Assembly (NCBI GenBank): GCA_046349875.1
Contig: JAXMBN010000016.1
Span: 1-64,000 of the forward strand
Direction: 5' to 3'
Length of the DNA: 64,000 bases
Source of the DNA: JAXMBN01 sp046349875
Lineage (GTDB): Bacteria; Planctomycetota; Planctomycetia; Pirellulales; Pirellulaceae
Of this stretch, positions 1 to 7,973 are shown piece by piece; within the stretch, counting starts at the first letter, position 1; every line of letters starts with the position of its first letter. A program made the position numbers and the translations under genes. The notes beneath the pieces were generated by a model. The model was not told the origin of the DNA. It worked only from the letters and a program-made list of their open reading frames with translations, and did no database searches.

Positions 1-572
1 GTTCGATAACCGAACCCATAAGCACCGAGCACCACGCCGGCGTGCAAGGTGACGCGATCCTCTAAGATCGAGTCTTGATAGAGAACCACTCCAGGGAAGA
101 TTTCGCAATCGTTTCCAATGCGGCATCCATCCATGATGTGAACCCCGCGATGAATGCGTGTCCCTTGACCAATCACACAGTCGCGCCCGATCGATGCCCC
201 TTCGCCTACAGAGACGTCGCGGCCGAGTTGGGCCGAGGGATCGATATGCGATGCGCGATGAACTCCGGCATGCGGTGCCGTGCGCTGTGGTCGAAAGAGC
301 TTCAGGATTTCTTGAAAGGCTCGGTGAACGTTCGGCACCACAACCTGCGGAATCGCTATGCCATCGATCGGTTCCGGAACTACAACGGCAGAAGCCGCCG
401 ATCCTTTGAGTTGGTCGCGATTCTTGATGGCATCGAGAAGCGTGATTTCAGAGTTTTGAGCATCCTGAATGGGATTGGCTCCATGGATGAGCCCTGCGCG
501 ATCCACTTCCGCGCGATCACCAATCACTTGGCCCCCAACTTTGGCCGCGATTTCATCCAGTGTGTATCCCAC
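1..572 (-). CDS. lpxD: UDP-3-O-acylglucosamine N-acyltransferase LpxD (5' part; truncated by window edge)
   Basis: LpxD adds the second acyl chain to the glucosamine intermediate of lipid A in the cytoplasm. About 190 N-terminal residues are visible. The first ~100 form the family's uridine-binding domain and end near a VVVPNVHRAF segment. After this comes a left-handed beta-helix of hexapeptide repeats (IDPSAQLGRDVSVGEGASIG and following) running off the window edge at base 1. The family is usually about 340 residues, so the C-terminal half is missing. I chose the GTG at 572 because AAGGAAG lies just upstream; there is no ATG in frame near it. The gene is divergent from imuA, with a REP hairpin in the shared intergenic space. 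Its presence implies an outer membrane with lipid A. The family call is secure; the start is moderately sure. Confidence 0.88.
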   Translation of the reverse strand, partial: MGYTLDEIAAKVGGQVIGDRAEVDRAGLIHGANPIQDAQNSEITLLDAIKNRDQLKGSAASAVVVPEPIDGIAIPQVVVPNVHRAFQEILKLFRPQRTAPHAGVHRASHIDPSAQLGRDVSVGEGASIGRDCVIGQGTRIHRGVHIMDGCRIGNDCEIFPGVVLYQDSILEDRVTLHAGVVLGAYGFGYR

Positions 573-686
573 CCTTTGGCTTCCTTTCCAACTGTGGCTT
601 GTGACAATTTTCGAGCTTTTTACCTATTTCACCCTCCCAGGGCAATCCGAATCCTCGACCCACCCAAAACAACTAAAAACCACAAT

Positions 687-710
687 AGGTGCCAGCCACC
701 TTTTGTTGAC
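687..710 (+). repeat. REP-like hairpin, solitary copy in the lpxD/imuA intergenic region
   Basis: The core GGTGCCAGCCACC folds as GGTG-loop-CCACC, with flanking AATA/TTTTGTTG arms extending the stem. The same core ends the transposase element at 7.8-9.4 kb and recurs at 55.0 kb, so this is a dispersed repeat. The copy sits between two divergent genes and could affect either leader. The rest of 573-901 holds no gene that I can support. Confidence 0.75.
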
Positions 711-833
711 AACTGGGAAAAGTATTCCTTTTTTGCGGGCCAGGGACCAAACGTGTCACGCCACATCGACACACTTGTCCACCTAAACCGCCCTGAAAAC
801 GCTCGGTTTTGATGGACAAAGGATTTCTATTGA

Positions 834-879
834 GCTAGCATTTCAAGAATGACGATACATGCGTATATGCATTGCTAGC
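834..879 (+). promoter_or_regulatory. Candidate operator/promoter region of imuA-imuB
   Basis: An inverted pair GCTAGCA (834-840) and TGCTAGC (873-879) brackets the near-palindrome ATGCGTATATGCAT upstream of imuA. imuAB cassettes are normally LexA-controlled, so a damage-response operator is plausible. I do not know the LexA box of this lineage, so this is only a positional and symmetry argument. Confidence 0.25.
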
Positions 880-901
880 CAACGTGAAGGCAGGATTCGC
901 C

Positions 902-1807
902 ATGCCCATTGCGACTTCATCTACTGCTTCGACGCTCCCTTTTCCGGGACCGGTGCTTCCTGAACCTTTGCAAGAGGAACGGGAGTTGGTGCTCGCACGA
1001 CTTCGAGCTCATGTGAGTCATCTGGAGCAATCAGGAAAACGCCTGGAGAAGACGATTACCAGCGGCTGTTCCGCGATCGATGGATTGCTTCCACACGGAG
1101 GGTATGTTGGGGGCAGTATCGTGGAGTGGCTCTGCCAGGGATCGGGAACGGGTGGGACCTATCTTGCCTTGCAAACGGCCAAGCAAGCCATGCACGACGG
1201 CAAATATCTTTTGGTCGTAGACAAGGAGCGTCGCTTTTATCCCGTTGCCGCCAGTGCCTTAGGGATTCCCATGGAGCGAGTCATCGTAGTGCATCCCCAC
1301 AGCCATGCCGATGGGATTTGGGCGATGGATCAAGGCTTGCGATGCGCTGCGGTAGGAGCCGTCTTTTCTGAAGTGGCTTGCATGGACCCACGTGACGCTC
1401 GACGCCTTCAGCTCGCGGCAGAAGAAGGAGGAGGCTTGGGATTGCTGATACGTTCCACGCGCCAGGCCCAAGATCTACCGAGTTGGTCGGAAGTGCAATG
1501 GCGAGTTGAACCGCGTGCCTCATGGGATCGGACCACACCACATCGTCTTCTCGACCTGGAGTTGAAACGTTGCCGTGGAGGCCGACCAGGGGCCAAGCTT
1601 TTGGTCCTGTTGCATGGTACCTCAGGCGAAGTCTTGGAATACCGTTCCCCTTCCGTACAACCTTCCCCATTCTCAATTCATTCCCAGGAGAAAAGTTCCC
1701 ATGCCTCGAAGAGTGCTCTGTGCTTGGCTTCCGAATTGGCCATGCCAACGCGTTCTACGAAGCGACCCGACCTTATTCGGTCACCCATTCGTGCTTCAAG
1801 TGCGTGA
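902..1807 (+). CDS. imuA: ImuA, RecA-like SOS mutagenesis accessory protein
   Basis: A 301-residue protein of the ImuA/SulA-like RecA-related family, which works with ImuB and usually DnaE2 in error-prone translesion synthesis. The central part has the typical layout: SGCSAIDGLLPHGGYVGGSI resembles the family's segment leading to a degenerate Walker A, followed by LLVVDKERRFYPVAASALGI. I chose the ATG at 902, preceded by GGCAGGAT, over the in-frame TTG 30 bases upstream. It overlaps imuB by about 107 bases in another frame, so the two are almost certainly cotranscribed. The last ~45 codons lie in the overlap and may be poorly conserved. No dnaE2 follows in this window. Confidence 0.82.
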   Translation: MPIATSSTASTLPFPGPVLPEPLQEERELVLARLRAHVSHLEQSGKRLEKTITSGCSAIDGLLPHGGYVGGSIVEWLCQGSGTGGTYLALQTAKQAMHDGKYLLVVDKERRFYPVAASALGIPMERVIVVHPHSHADGIWAMDQGLRCAAVGAVFSEVACMDPRDARRLQLAAEEGGGLGLLIRSTRQAQDLPSWSEVQWRVEPRASWDRTTPHRLLDLELKRCRGGRPGAKLLVLLHGTSGEVLEYRSPSVQPSPFSIHSQEKSSHASKSALCLASELAMPTRSTKRPDLIRSPIRASSA

Positions 1808-3479
1808 TCCGCGGCGAGGATTGGTAGTATCTGCGGCAAGCCCGATGGCTCGCCAAATGCACATCATTCCCGGCATGCCGATCAGCGAAGCGGCATCCTT
1901 AGCCTATCATGCGAGCCCCCCAAGTTCCTCGCGAACATCCCCGCCGAGTATGGCTCATGCCAACGCTACGGCATCATCAACCTCCTCGCACGAACCTTCA
2001 CTGCGAATACTCGATCATGATCTGCAAGAGGACTTAGACGCTTTATGCTGGCTCGTCGATGCCGCTCAGCAATTTTCACCCATCGTAGGATTGGAATCGA
2101 TTGCCGACAGTCCTTGGGCAGGTCGCAGTGTTCTTCAACCTCAATGCCTACTCATGGACATCACACATCTTGCCTCGCTCTTCGGGGGCGAACAGGCTAT
2201 GGCAACCGAAGTTCAACAGTGGTTGATGGCGAAAGGATATTGTGGATGCATTGCCATTGCCGAGTCCGTCGGAGCTTCCTGGGCTTTAGCCAACTATGCC
2301 TTACGTGCTCAAGCCTCACAAACCTTGTTGGCTTACAATCGTCTAACGCAACCCGCATCCATCACTACATCCTCTAGCGAGCCCCCACAGCCTGCACTGG
2401 TCTTCGATACCAGCCACATTCCTCCGCAGATCGCCAATGCAGATGCAAACGATTTTGATAACCTTCCAATCGAATCGCTGCGACTCACACTCTCGACCAC
2501 ACAGGCGTTGCATCGACTAGGAGTTCGCAACCTGCATGACTTGCGTTGTTTGCCTCGTGAGGGAATTGCGTCACGTCTTGGAAAGGAGATCCTGATGCGG
2601 CTTGATCAACTGTATGAAGCTCGCGAAGAACCGATCCCAACGCTGCAAGCCAACCCAGATTTTTCGGTAACGATCACCTTGGAACACCCGACACATCACC
2701 AAGCAACCCTCCAAGAAATTCTACGTCGTCTGACTCAGGAGCTTTGCCTCCGACTCGAAAAGAAAGGATGTGGTGCACTTCGAATGGTATGCCGATTCGA
2801 CGGCCAGAAGGTTCCGCCTCATCTTCTTCAACTGGGGCTCTATCACGCTACGGCAGAAACATCCCATCTCCAACGATTGCTCTTGGGGCAACTCGAGCAA
2901 ACGTGGTCTCGCCCTTTGGCCGTGCATCGCGTCACACTCCAAGCAACGCTCACTGGAGAATTAACTTGGCAACAACCAGAACTCTTTGAATCCAACCCAA
3001 GTGTCAAACGCGACGCCATCGCTAGGTTGGTCGATGGTTTAAGCTTTCGCCTAGGTCGCACTTCCGTGGTAGCTCCTCAACTCCATCGCGATCCTCAACC
3101 CGAGCGAGCCTTTCACTATCGCCCCCTCACGGGAAGACGCAACGATGGCAAGCCTCAGATCACCAGCAAGAAACTATCGCGACTACCTCGGCAAGCAGAA
3201 CCTTCTCCAGAAGATCCGCTTCGTCGCCCGTTAACGCTCGGAGCCCCCAAGCCCATCCAGGTAATTGCAGTAGAAGGGATGCCTCAAGAGTTATGCTACC
3301 AACATCGTCTTCGAGGCATCGCGCGCGTTTGGGGCCCGGAGAGAATCGAAAGCGGATGGTGGCGAGGCCCCAGCCAATGTCGCGATTATTTTCGAATTGA
3401 AACCGAAGATGGGTATTGGCTGTGGATCTATTTTGATCGACATCAACATGCGTGGTTTCTGCATGGCGAGTTCGATTGA
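1701..3479 (+). CDS. imuB: ImuB, Y-family DNA polymerase-like protein
   Basis: A 592-residue Y-family polymerase relative. ImuB proteins are generally catalytically degenerate and tether the mutasome to the sliding clamp. The start MPRRVLCAWLPNWP matches the family's opening LPxWP motif, so I used the ATG at 1701 rather than the open frame that begins at 1575. The palm region contains CLLMDITHLASLFGGE, and a helix-hairpin-helix-like segment follows (ALHRLGVRNLHDLRCLPREG). The C-terminus has the usual YRLRGIARVWGPERIESGWW and FRIETEDGYWLWIYFD blocks. It forms an operon with imuA by a long overlap. A 13-bp inverted repeat covers the last codons. Confidence 0.88.
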   Translation: MPRRVLCAWLPNWPCQRVLRSDPTLFGHPFVLQVRDPRRGLVVSAASPMARQMHIIPGMPISEAASLAYHASPPSSSRTSPPSMAHANATASSTSSHEPSLRILDHDLQEDLDALCWLVDAAQQFSPIVGLESIADSPWAGRSVLQPQCLLMDITHLASLFGGEQAMATEVQQWLMAKGYCGCIAIAESVGASWALANYALRAQASQTLLAYNRLTQPASITTSSSEPPQPALVFDTSHIPPQIANADANDFDNLPIESLRLTLSTTQALHRLGVRNLHDLRCLPREGIASRLGKEILMRLDQLYEAREEPIPTLQANPDFSVTITLEHPTHHQATLQEILRRLTQELCLRLEKKGCGALRMVCRFDGQKVPPHLLQLGLYHATAETSHLQRLLLGQLEQTWSRPLAVHRVTLQATLTGELTWQQPELFESNPSVKRDAIARLVDGLSFRLGRTSVVAPQLHRDPQPERAFHYRPLTGRRNDGKPQITSKKLSRLPRQAEPSPEDPLRRPLTLGAPKPIQVIAVEGMPQELCYQHRLRGIARVWGPERIESGWWRGPSQCRDYFRIETEDGYWLWIYFDRHQHAWFLHGEFD

Positions 3480-3493
3480 ATCGCCATGCAGAA
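3457..3493. terminator. Perfect 13-bp inverted repeat at the 3' end of imuB
   Basis: TTCTGCATGGCGA (3457-3469) pairs exactly with TCGCCATGCAGAA (3481-3493) across an 11-base loop. It covers the final imuB codons and lies between imuB and the convergent gene ending at 3551. There is no T-run on either side, so it is not a classical intrinsic terminator. Its position suggests a bidirectional transcript-end or RNA-stability hairpin. Confidence 0.45.
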
Positions 3494-3550
3494 GAACTCG
3501 GATAAAATGCACTCAAAATCAAGTCTCAAGTGCAATCAACTCCCATCCTA

Positions 3551-4531
3551 TTAACGCTTCTTCTCGGATTCCAAGGCTCGGACCATCTCTTCCAATTCCT
3601 TTAAGCGAGCTTCCAAGACTTTGCGATCATCTGAGCTTGCTTTGCGGCTTAGATTCGAAGGAACAGGCATCGTTGTCGCTGGTTGCGTATAGGGCATATA
3701 GGCTGCGGGAGGTGCAGGAACTCCTGGCGGAATGGCCGGCGTCATCGAATAACGCGTGCCAGGGAAACCAGACGCCTTCCCTTGATAGTCCCATCCCAAA
3801 GGATCGCTTTGGCCAAGCAATTCTCCCACTCGACGATCGATAATTTCTTTCTGCTTTTGCTCGCGATCCTCCAAGCTCTTTTCAAGATCAGCCACTTGTT
3901 TCTTCAGCTGATCCAAATCCTTCTTTCGCTTATCCTGTCGATGCCGAAACTGCTTGGTAACCAAATCTTGTAGCTTTGCCTTCAAATCCTTCTCATCCTC
4001 TTCATCAAGATTTGGAGCTCGCAATTGACTAGCAATCTTCTGCGCTTCCGCCCCAAGCTTGACATCTTCCGCATCATGTAGAGTATCGAACTGATTGTAG
4101 ACATAAGTGTATGTGCTCGGTGGCATTGCGGTGTTAACCTGCCCGGTCGAGTAAACCGTATTGCCACTTCGAACCGTTGCTGTCGGAGGAGCACCATTCC
4201 AAACAGGACTGGATGCATTCACCGTTTGCGATGGCGGAACTGGAACAGCCGGAGGCATTGGCCCTGCCGGAGACGCTGGCCCTGCAACGACCGAAACGGT
4301 ACTCGATGTACTAGCCAACTCGGGCAGCGTACTCAATGCGACCGGAGCCGATGCCGTTCCCACGACAGCTGGACTTGCACTCGCAGATGGAGTCACTGGT
4401 GTTGACACTTGATCCTGTCCAATCAACAGGTTCCAGCTCGACAAACCAGCTGCGATCGCGATAGGACTCACCAAGGCCGAATAGAACATCCAAGCCTTCT
4501 TTCCTTGTCGATTCCATAGAGACTTACTCAT
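3551..4531 (-). CDS. Membrane-anchored coiled-coil protein downstream of the sigma/kinase pair
   Basis: I do not recognise a named family. The 326-residue product has one hydrophobic segment near the N-terminus (about 15-33), then a long Ala/Pro/Val/Ser-rich stretch to about residue 115. A charged, strongly helical region from about 150 to 230, rich in Lys/Asp/Glu/Gln, is likely coiled coil, and a short charged helix forms the C-terminus. The ATG at 4531 overlaps the kinase stop codon (ATGA) with GGAGG upstream; the TTG at 4537 is less likely. The tight coupling makes it a candidate partner or substrate of the kinase, which is inference. The many Ser/Thr residues in the linker would suit phosphorylation. 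Confidence 0.7.
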   Translation of the reverse strand: MSKSLWNRQGKKAWMFYSALVSPIAIAAGLSSWNLLIGQDQVSTPVTPSASASPAVVGTASAPVALSTLPELASTSSTVSVVAGPASPAGPMPPAVPVPPSQTVNASSPVWNGAPPTATVRSGNTVYSTGQVNTAMPPSTYTYVYNQFDTLHDAEDVKLGAEAQKIASQLRAPNLDEEDEKDLKAKLQDLVTKQFRHRQDKRKKDLDQLKKQVADLEKSLEDREQKQKEIIDRRVGELLGQSDPLGWDYQGKASGFPGTRYSMTPAIPPGVPAPPAAYMPYTQPATTMPVPSNLSRKASSDDRKVLEARLKELEEMVRALESEKKR

Positions 4532-6003
4532 TTCCAATCATCCTCCAAACTTTTCTGAATCAAATAAAGGTGATTTCGAATTCGATACATATCTTCTGAG
4601 AACGAGTCCTCAATACCGTTGGGTAATGGTGCCGAAGGTAGGTTGAACGGTCTTGGCACGTTGCTCGTCTCGGCAATCTGTTTTGATGACGTAGCCTGTG
4701 AAACATTCGTATTTTCTGCGATCGAGAGTTGTTGCTGAGCCAATGGGGTATTGTCCCATCCGAACAACTTTCCCAATGGTTGGTACTGATAAGCAACCCA
4801 GCCGACGATGAGCCCTAGGACGGTTCCGGCAGCCAAAGCAAGCAACGTTGACTTCGATGCGATCGTCTTGTGAACCTGAAGTTCGACAGGGAGATCAAAG
4901 GCATTCGGCTTTTGTACGTGAGCCAAACATTGCCTCAAGAGTTCTGCAAGTTTCTCTGCAGAGGCAATGCGATGACTCAAGTGCTTCTTGTGACAGAGTT
5001 CGATCAATCGATCTAACCACTCCGGCATGCGTTCGTTCCATTCACGCACGGATCCCGCTTGGCATTCATTTACTTTTTGCAGCACATGCAGAGCAGATGT
5101 CCCTGTAAAAGGAGCTCTGCCAGTGGCCATGGCATAGATCAGACTTCCGACGCTAAAGAGGTCGCTTCGTCCATCAATTGCGTCGCCGCGAGCTTGTTCC
5201 GGTGACATATACGAAGGCGTACCCGCAACGTAACCACTTGCCGTTAACGTCGCATCGTCGAGCGCACGTGCGAGTCCAAAGTCCGTCAACAATACACGAT
5301 CGGTGCCTGCCTCCAAAAGGATGTTGGCTGGTTTGACATCGCGATGAACTAACCCTTGTTGATGGGCCGCATTCAATCCATCCGCAATTTGCAACGCTAT
5401 TCTCAGGATCTCCACGAGTTCTAACGAACCGTCTCGATCCAATCGCTGCTGAAGCGAACCACCTGGAACGTAAGCCATCACGAGGTACGGCGGTGAATGG
5501 TCTGCATCCACTGCGTGAATCGGAACCACAGAAGGGTGCACGACCGCTGCAGCAGCTTGAGCTTCCCTCGCAAATCGTTGACGCGCTGCACCGTTTGCAG
5601 CTAGATGAGGATAAAGCACCTTGACCGCGACGCGACGATTGAGTTGGGTATCGAATGCCTGAGCAACAACACCTGTTCCTCCATAACCAATGGTGTTTTC
5701 CAACCGAAAGGGCCCCACCATCCCCTCAGGAATCATCTTCGATAACCAAGGTACGTCGAGTGAATCAGATTCCGGAGCTGTTGCTTTCGAGGTCGACTCC
5801 GTGGGTTGCTGGCCTCGAAATCGCAATACGTTCTCGGTCGTCTCCCACCACTCACGACTACCCGCCAACTGTTCAAGATGGCTTTGGCAATGGCGACAGT
5901 AGCTTAGGTGTTTCTCTAACTCAGCACTTTCGCTTTTGCTGAGTTGTCCAGAGAGCAAGCGAGGCAACTTGTCTGGATTGCATGGTTTGGATGATAGAAT
6001 CAT
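4528..6003 (-). CDS. Transmembrane Ser/Thr protein kinase with N-terminal zinc finger
   Basis: A 491-residue Hanks-type kinase. An anti-sigma-like zinc finger (H32-x3-C36-x2-C39) precedes the kinase domain at about 95-365. Visible signatures are the glycine loop GYGGTGVV (106-113), Lys128 in AVKV, catalytic HRDVKPAN from 220, DFGLA from 241 and GTPSYMSPEQARG in the activation segment. One membrane helix follows near residue 378 (LLALAAGTVLGLIVGW), then about 90 residues outside. It lies directly downstream of an ECF sigma factor gene. The zinc finger resembles those in anti-sigma factors, so the kinase may bind and control that sigma. All catalytic motifs look intact. Confidence 0.92.
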   Translation of the reverse strand: MILSSKPCNPDKLPRLLSGQLSKSESAELEKHLSYCRHCQSHLEQLAGSREWWETTENVLRFRGQQPTESTSKATAPESDSLDVPWLSKMIPEGMVGPFRLENTIGYGGTGVVAQAFDTQLNRRVAVKVLYPHLAANGAARQRFAREAQAAAAVVHPSVVPIHAVDADHSPPYLVMAYVPGGSLQQRLDRDGSLELVEILRIALQIADGLNAAHQQGLVHRDVKPANILLEAGTDRVLLTDFGLARALDDATLTASGYVAGTPSYMSPEQARGDAIDGRSDLFSVGSLIYAMATGRAPFTGTSALHVLQKVNECQAGSVREWNERMPEWLDRLIELCHKKHLSHRIASAEKLAELLRQCLAHVQKPNAFDLPVELQVHKTIASKSTLLALAAGTVLGLIVGWVAYQYQPLGKLFGWDNTPLAQQQLSIAENTNVSQATSSKQIAETSNVPRPFNLPSAPLPNGIEDSFSEDMYRIRNHLYLIQKSLEDDWK

Positions 6004-6090
6004 GGGATTCCCTTTGCTTGATTTCTTGCTCGTGCGAATTGGCCCGCGATCGCTTAGTTGCCTTCAGTCCACGGGCGGACAGGCAGAGAA

Positions 6091-6696
6091 CTACTGACTC
6101 GTAAATTGCTCCACTGTTTCTCGCAGGCGTTTTAGCGTTCTGCATTTAGCGACATAAACCTGGCCTACCGAAATGTTCAGCAAGAGGGCAACAGCATTGG
6201 CATCTTGCCCTTCCACTGCCGTCTTCCAAAACGCATCCCAGGTTGTTCGATCCGAACGTGCTCGCACTTGTTCTGTTGCCCAATCCAAAAGGTGTCGACG
6301 TTCCTCCATTTCGTAGAGGCGGTCGAATTCATCTGCTGGCGATAGAGGATCTACTGCCAGATCGAGCTTTCGAATCGAGTCTGTCCCTCCGATTGCCGAG
6401 CAGGCATTGGCCTTTTTTCGAAGCCTTGTAATGGCAGCATTCCTCGCGACGGTACCAAGCCATCTTCGGAAGGAGGCCGATTCGCCACTTGGTTTGTAGA
6501 GGTGCTGTTTTTCAAGAACCACCAAAAAAACCTCCTGCACCAACTCATCTGCATCCGCGGACTGGAGCCCCAACCGTCCTGCGACACCCGCAATCAGCGG
6601 TTCATAGATGGTGATGAACTCACGCCATGCTTCCGTGTTTTTCGGATCGCGGATCCGCAGCAAAAGGGTGGCTCGAGTTTCCGTGGGTAGGGCCAT
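6091..6696 (-). CDS. ECF-type RNA polymerase sigma factor
   Basis: A 201-residue extracytoplasmic-function sigma factor of the kind often paired with Ser/Thr kinases in planctomycetes. Region 2 is visible at about 20-95 (WREFITIYEPLIAGVAGRLG, then DADELVQEVFLVVLEK and FRRWLGTVARNAAITRLRKK). Region 4 occupies the C-terminal part (VALLLNISVGQVYVAKCRTL, RLRETVEQF). It is the first gene of a three-gene minus-strand set with the zinc-finger kinase and the coiled-coil protein, 87 bases upstream of the kinase start. No separate anti-sigma gene is present, which fits the kinase or its zinc finger taking that role. ECF genes are often autoregulated, but no promoter motif was recognised here. Confidence 0.9.
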   Translation of the reverse strand: MALPTETRATLLLRIRDPKNTEAWREFITIYEPLIAGVAGRLGLQSADADELVQEVFLVVLEKQHLYKPSGESASFRRWLGTVARNAAITRLRKKANACSAIGGTDSIRKLDLAVDPLSPADEFDRLYEMEERRHLLDWATEQVRARSDRTTWDAFWKTAVEGQDANAVALLLNISVGQVYVAKCRTLKRLRETVEQFTSQ

Positions 6697-6955
6697 GAGT
6701 CGCCATCAAAGTGAAGAATGAATTAGGTTTCATCAAGGTAACGCATGAGCTCAGCGGTTCTTGCACGGGAATTTCAAAAATACGGCAGCCGCCACCAGAA
6801 GTAGTCCGGCTAATACTACGAGCCGATTTTTGGAAAGATGTTCCATTCGTAGCGAATAAATCAAGAGTGTCGAAAGCACTGCCGATAGAAGGTCATGTCA
6901 GATTTTTCGTCAGCACGTGATCCTCGGGGAATCCCTTTGGATGACGGGCGAGATC

Positions 6956-6984
6956 TTGACGGTCGCCATTGGGCTGTCTACACT
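6956..6984 (+). promoter_or_regulatory. Sigma70-like promoter of the HU gene
   Basis: TTGACG (6956-6961), a 17-base spacer and TACACT (6979-6984) make a near-consensus promoter about 60 bases upstream of the HU start codon. The remainder of the 6697-6955 interval has no gene I can support. Confidence 0.6.
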
Positions 6985-7052
6985 TCGGACCGGTTAACTA
7001 TCGGCTGGAAAACGACTTACGGCATGCCAATGCCCCCAAGGAGCGACGCGTC

Positions 7053-7421
7053 GTGACAAAGAAAGAGATCGTTAAAACGATTTCCGACGAGACGGGTTTG
7101 ACGCAGCTTCAGATCAAGGAGATTGTCCAGAAGACATTTGCCGCCATCATCGAAACCTTGGTGGAAGACGGAAGAGTCGAGTTGCGAAATTTCGGGGTCT
7201 TTCAAGTAAAGCCTCGAGCCGCACGTAAAGCTCGAAATCCCCGTACGGGCCATCAGGTGGAAGTCCCAGAGAAATTTGTGGTGACTTTCAAACCCGGGAA
7301 GAACATGGAACTTCGGGTGAAATCGATTGAGGGAACGCCGACTGCAGAGATGATTCGCAGTGAGGCAGCAGCGGGCAGATGGACCTTCTCGGACGAGGAC
7401 TTGGACGAAGAATTGACTTAA
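7053..7421 (+). CDS. HU-family DNA-binding protein
   Basis: A 122-residue nucleoid-associated protein. The HU/IHF fold is visible from TKKEIVKTISDETGLTQLQI through the beta arm (VELRNFGVFQVKPRAARKAR, then NPRTGHQVEVPEKFVVTFKP). The GTG at 7053 is the chosen start because AAGGAG sits 9 bases upstream and the HU fold begins there; the longer open frame upstream adds an unrelated leader. The C-terminus extends about 25 residues beyond a typical HU and ends in an acidic tail (FSDEDLDEELT), a feature I infer could modulate DNA binding. It has its own promoter and is followed by a small lipoprotein gene. Confidence 0.9.
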   Translation: MTKKEIVKTISDETGLTQLQIKEIVQKTFAAIIETLVEDGRVELRNFGVFQVKPRAARKARNPRTGHQVEVPEKFVVTFKPGKNMELRVKSIEGTPTAEMIRSEAAAGRWTFSDEDLDEELT

Positions 7422-7496
7422 CTTGGGCCGATCGTATTCACTTGTTGGTATCAGGATGATCCAACGCTTGAGTGAACGCATTCACGGAGGATTGCC

Positions 7497-7715
7497 ATGC
7501 GTCGCTGGCTTTGTGCGTTAATGTTGACCATTACCCTCTCTCCGATGGTAGGATGCGTCCTTCCAATTTACTCAGCTTTGCCACATCACCGGGCTCAACA
7601 GCTGATCTATACCTCGGAAAACATGCGATCGTTGGTTCAAGAGTGGGAACGTTTTTGGCATTTGGACCAGCCTGACCACATGACTCCTTACCGAGTTCAT
7701 GGCGGCGTGATCTAG
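7497..7715 (+). CDS. Small putative lipoprotein
   Basis: A 72-residue protein with a short signal peptide ending in a lipobox-like segment, LSPMVGC, so Cys20 would be lipidated after signal peptidase II cleavage. The mature part (~53 residues) is Trp/His-rich and helical, with SENMRSLVQEWERFWHL as its core; I do not recognise a family. GGAGG at 7486-7490 is well placed upstream of the ATG, and an intrinsic terminator follows 33 bases after the stop, which together support a real gene. It may be transcribed with the HU gene, whose stop is 75 bases upstream. Confidence 0.72.
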   Translation: MRRWLCALMLTITLSPMVGCVLPIYSALPHHRAQQLIYTSENMRSLVQEWERFWHLDQPDHMTPYRVHGGVI

Positions 7716-7748
7716 TTCCGCGCTTTCGCCATCCCGAAAGAATCACCA

Positions 7749-7770
7749 GGGTAGCTCCGCTACCCTTTTT
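7749..7770 (+). terminator. Intrinsic terminator after the lipoprotein gene
   Basis: GGGTAGC-TCC-GCTACCC (7749-7765) is a perfect 7-bp stem with a 3-base loop, followed directly by TTTTT (7766-7770). It lies just before the left end of the REP/transposase element. Confidence 0.85.
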
Positions 7771-7783
7771 CCATTTCCACACA

Positions 7784-7840
7784 ACGTGCCATCCACCTAT
7801 TGTTGACGCGCACATAAGGTGTCAGCCACCTACTGTTGAG
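7784..7840 (+). repeat. Left terminal REP pair of the RAYT element
   Basis: The first REP is ACGTGCCATCCACCTATTGT, from 7784. The second is AGGTGTCAGCCACCTACTGT, from 7817. Each contains a GTG...CAC hairpin core followed by a TGTTGA tail. Confidence 0.8.
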
Positions 7841-7973
7841 GACGGAATTGGGTTCGTTTGCAGGTCTTGAGGCTGAAATTGAGCTTCGAGAGCTCACGCG
7901 GGTCGGCTTTGGCAGAGATGGATGCCAGAAGTGACGCGAAAATGCCTTTGGATGGGAGGGAATGCGCGGACCG

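Noticed and set aside
1575..1700. Longer N-terminus for imuB starting at 1575
   Set aside because: The family's opening motif begins at the ATG at 1701; the upstream residues are a readout of imuA in another frame.
6711..6920. 69-residue frame between the sigma factor and HU genes
   Set aside because: There is no ribosome site or motif, and it sits in the space expected to hold divergent promoters.
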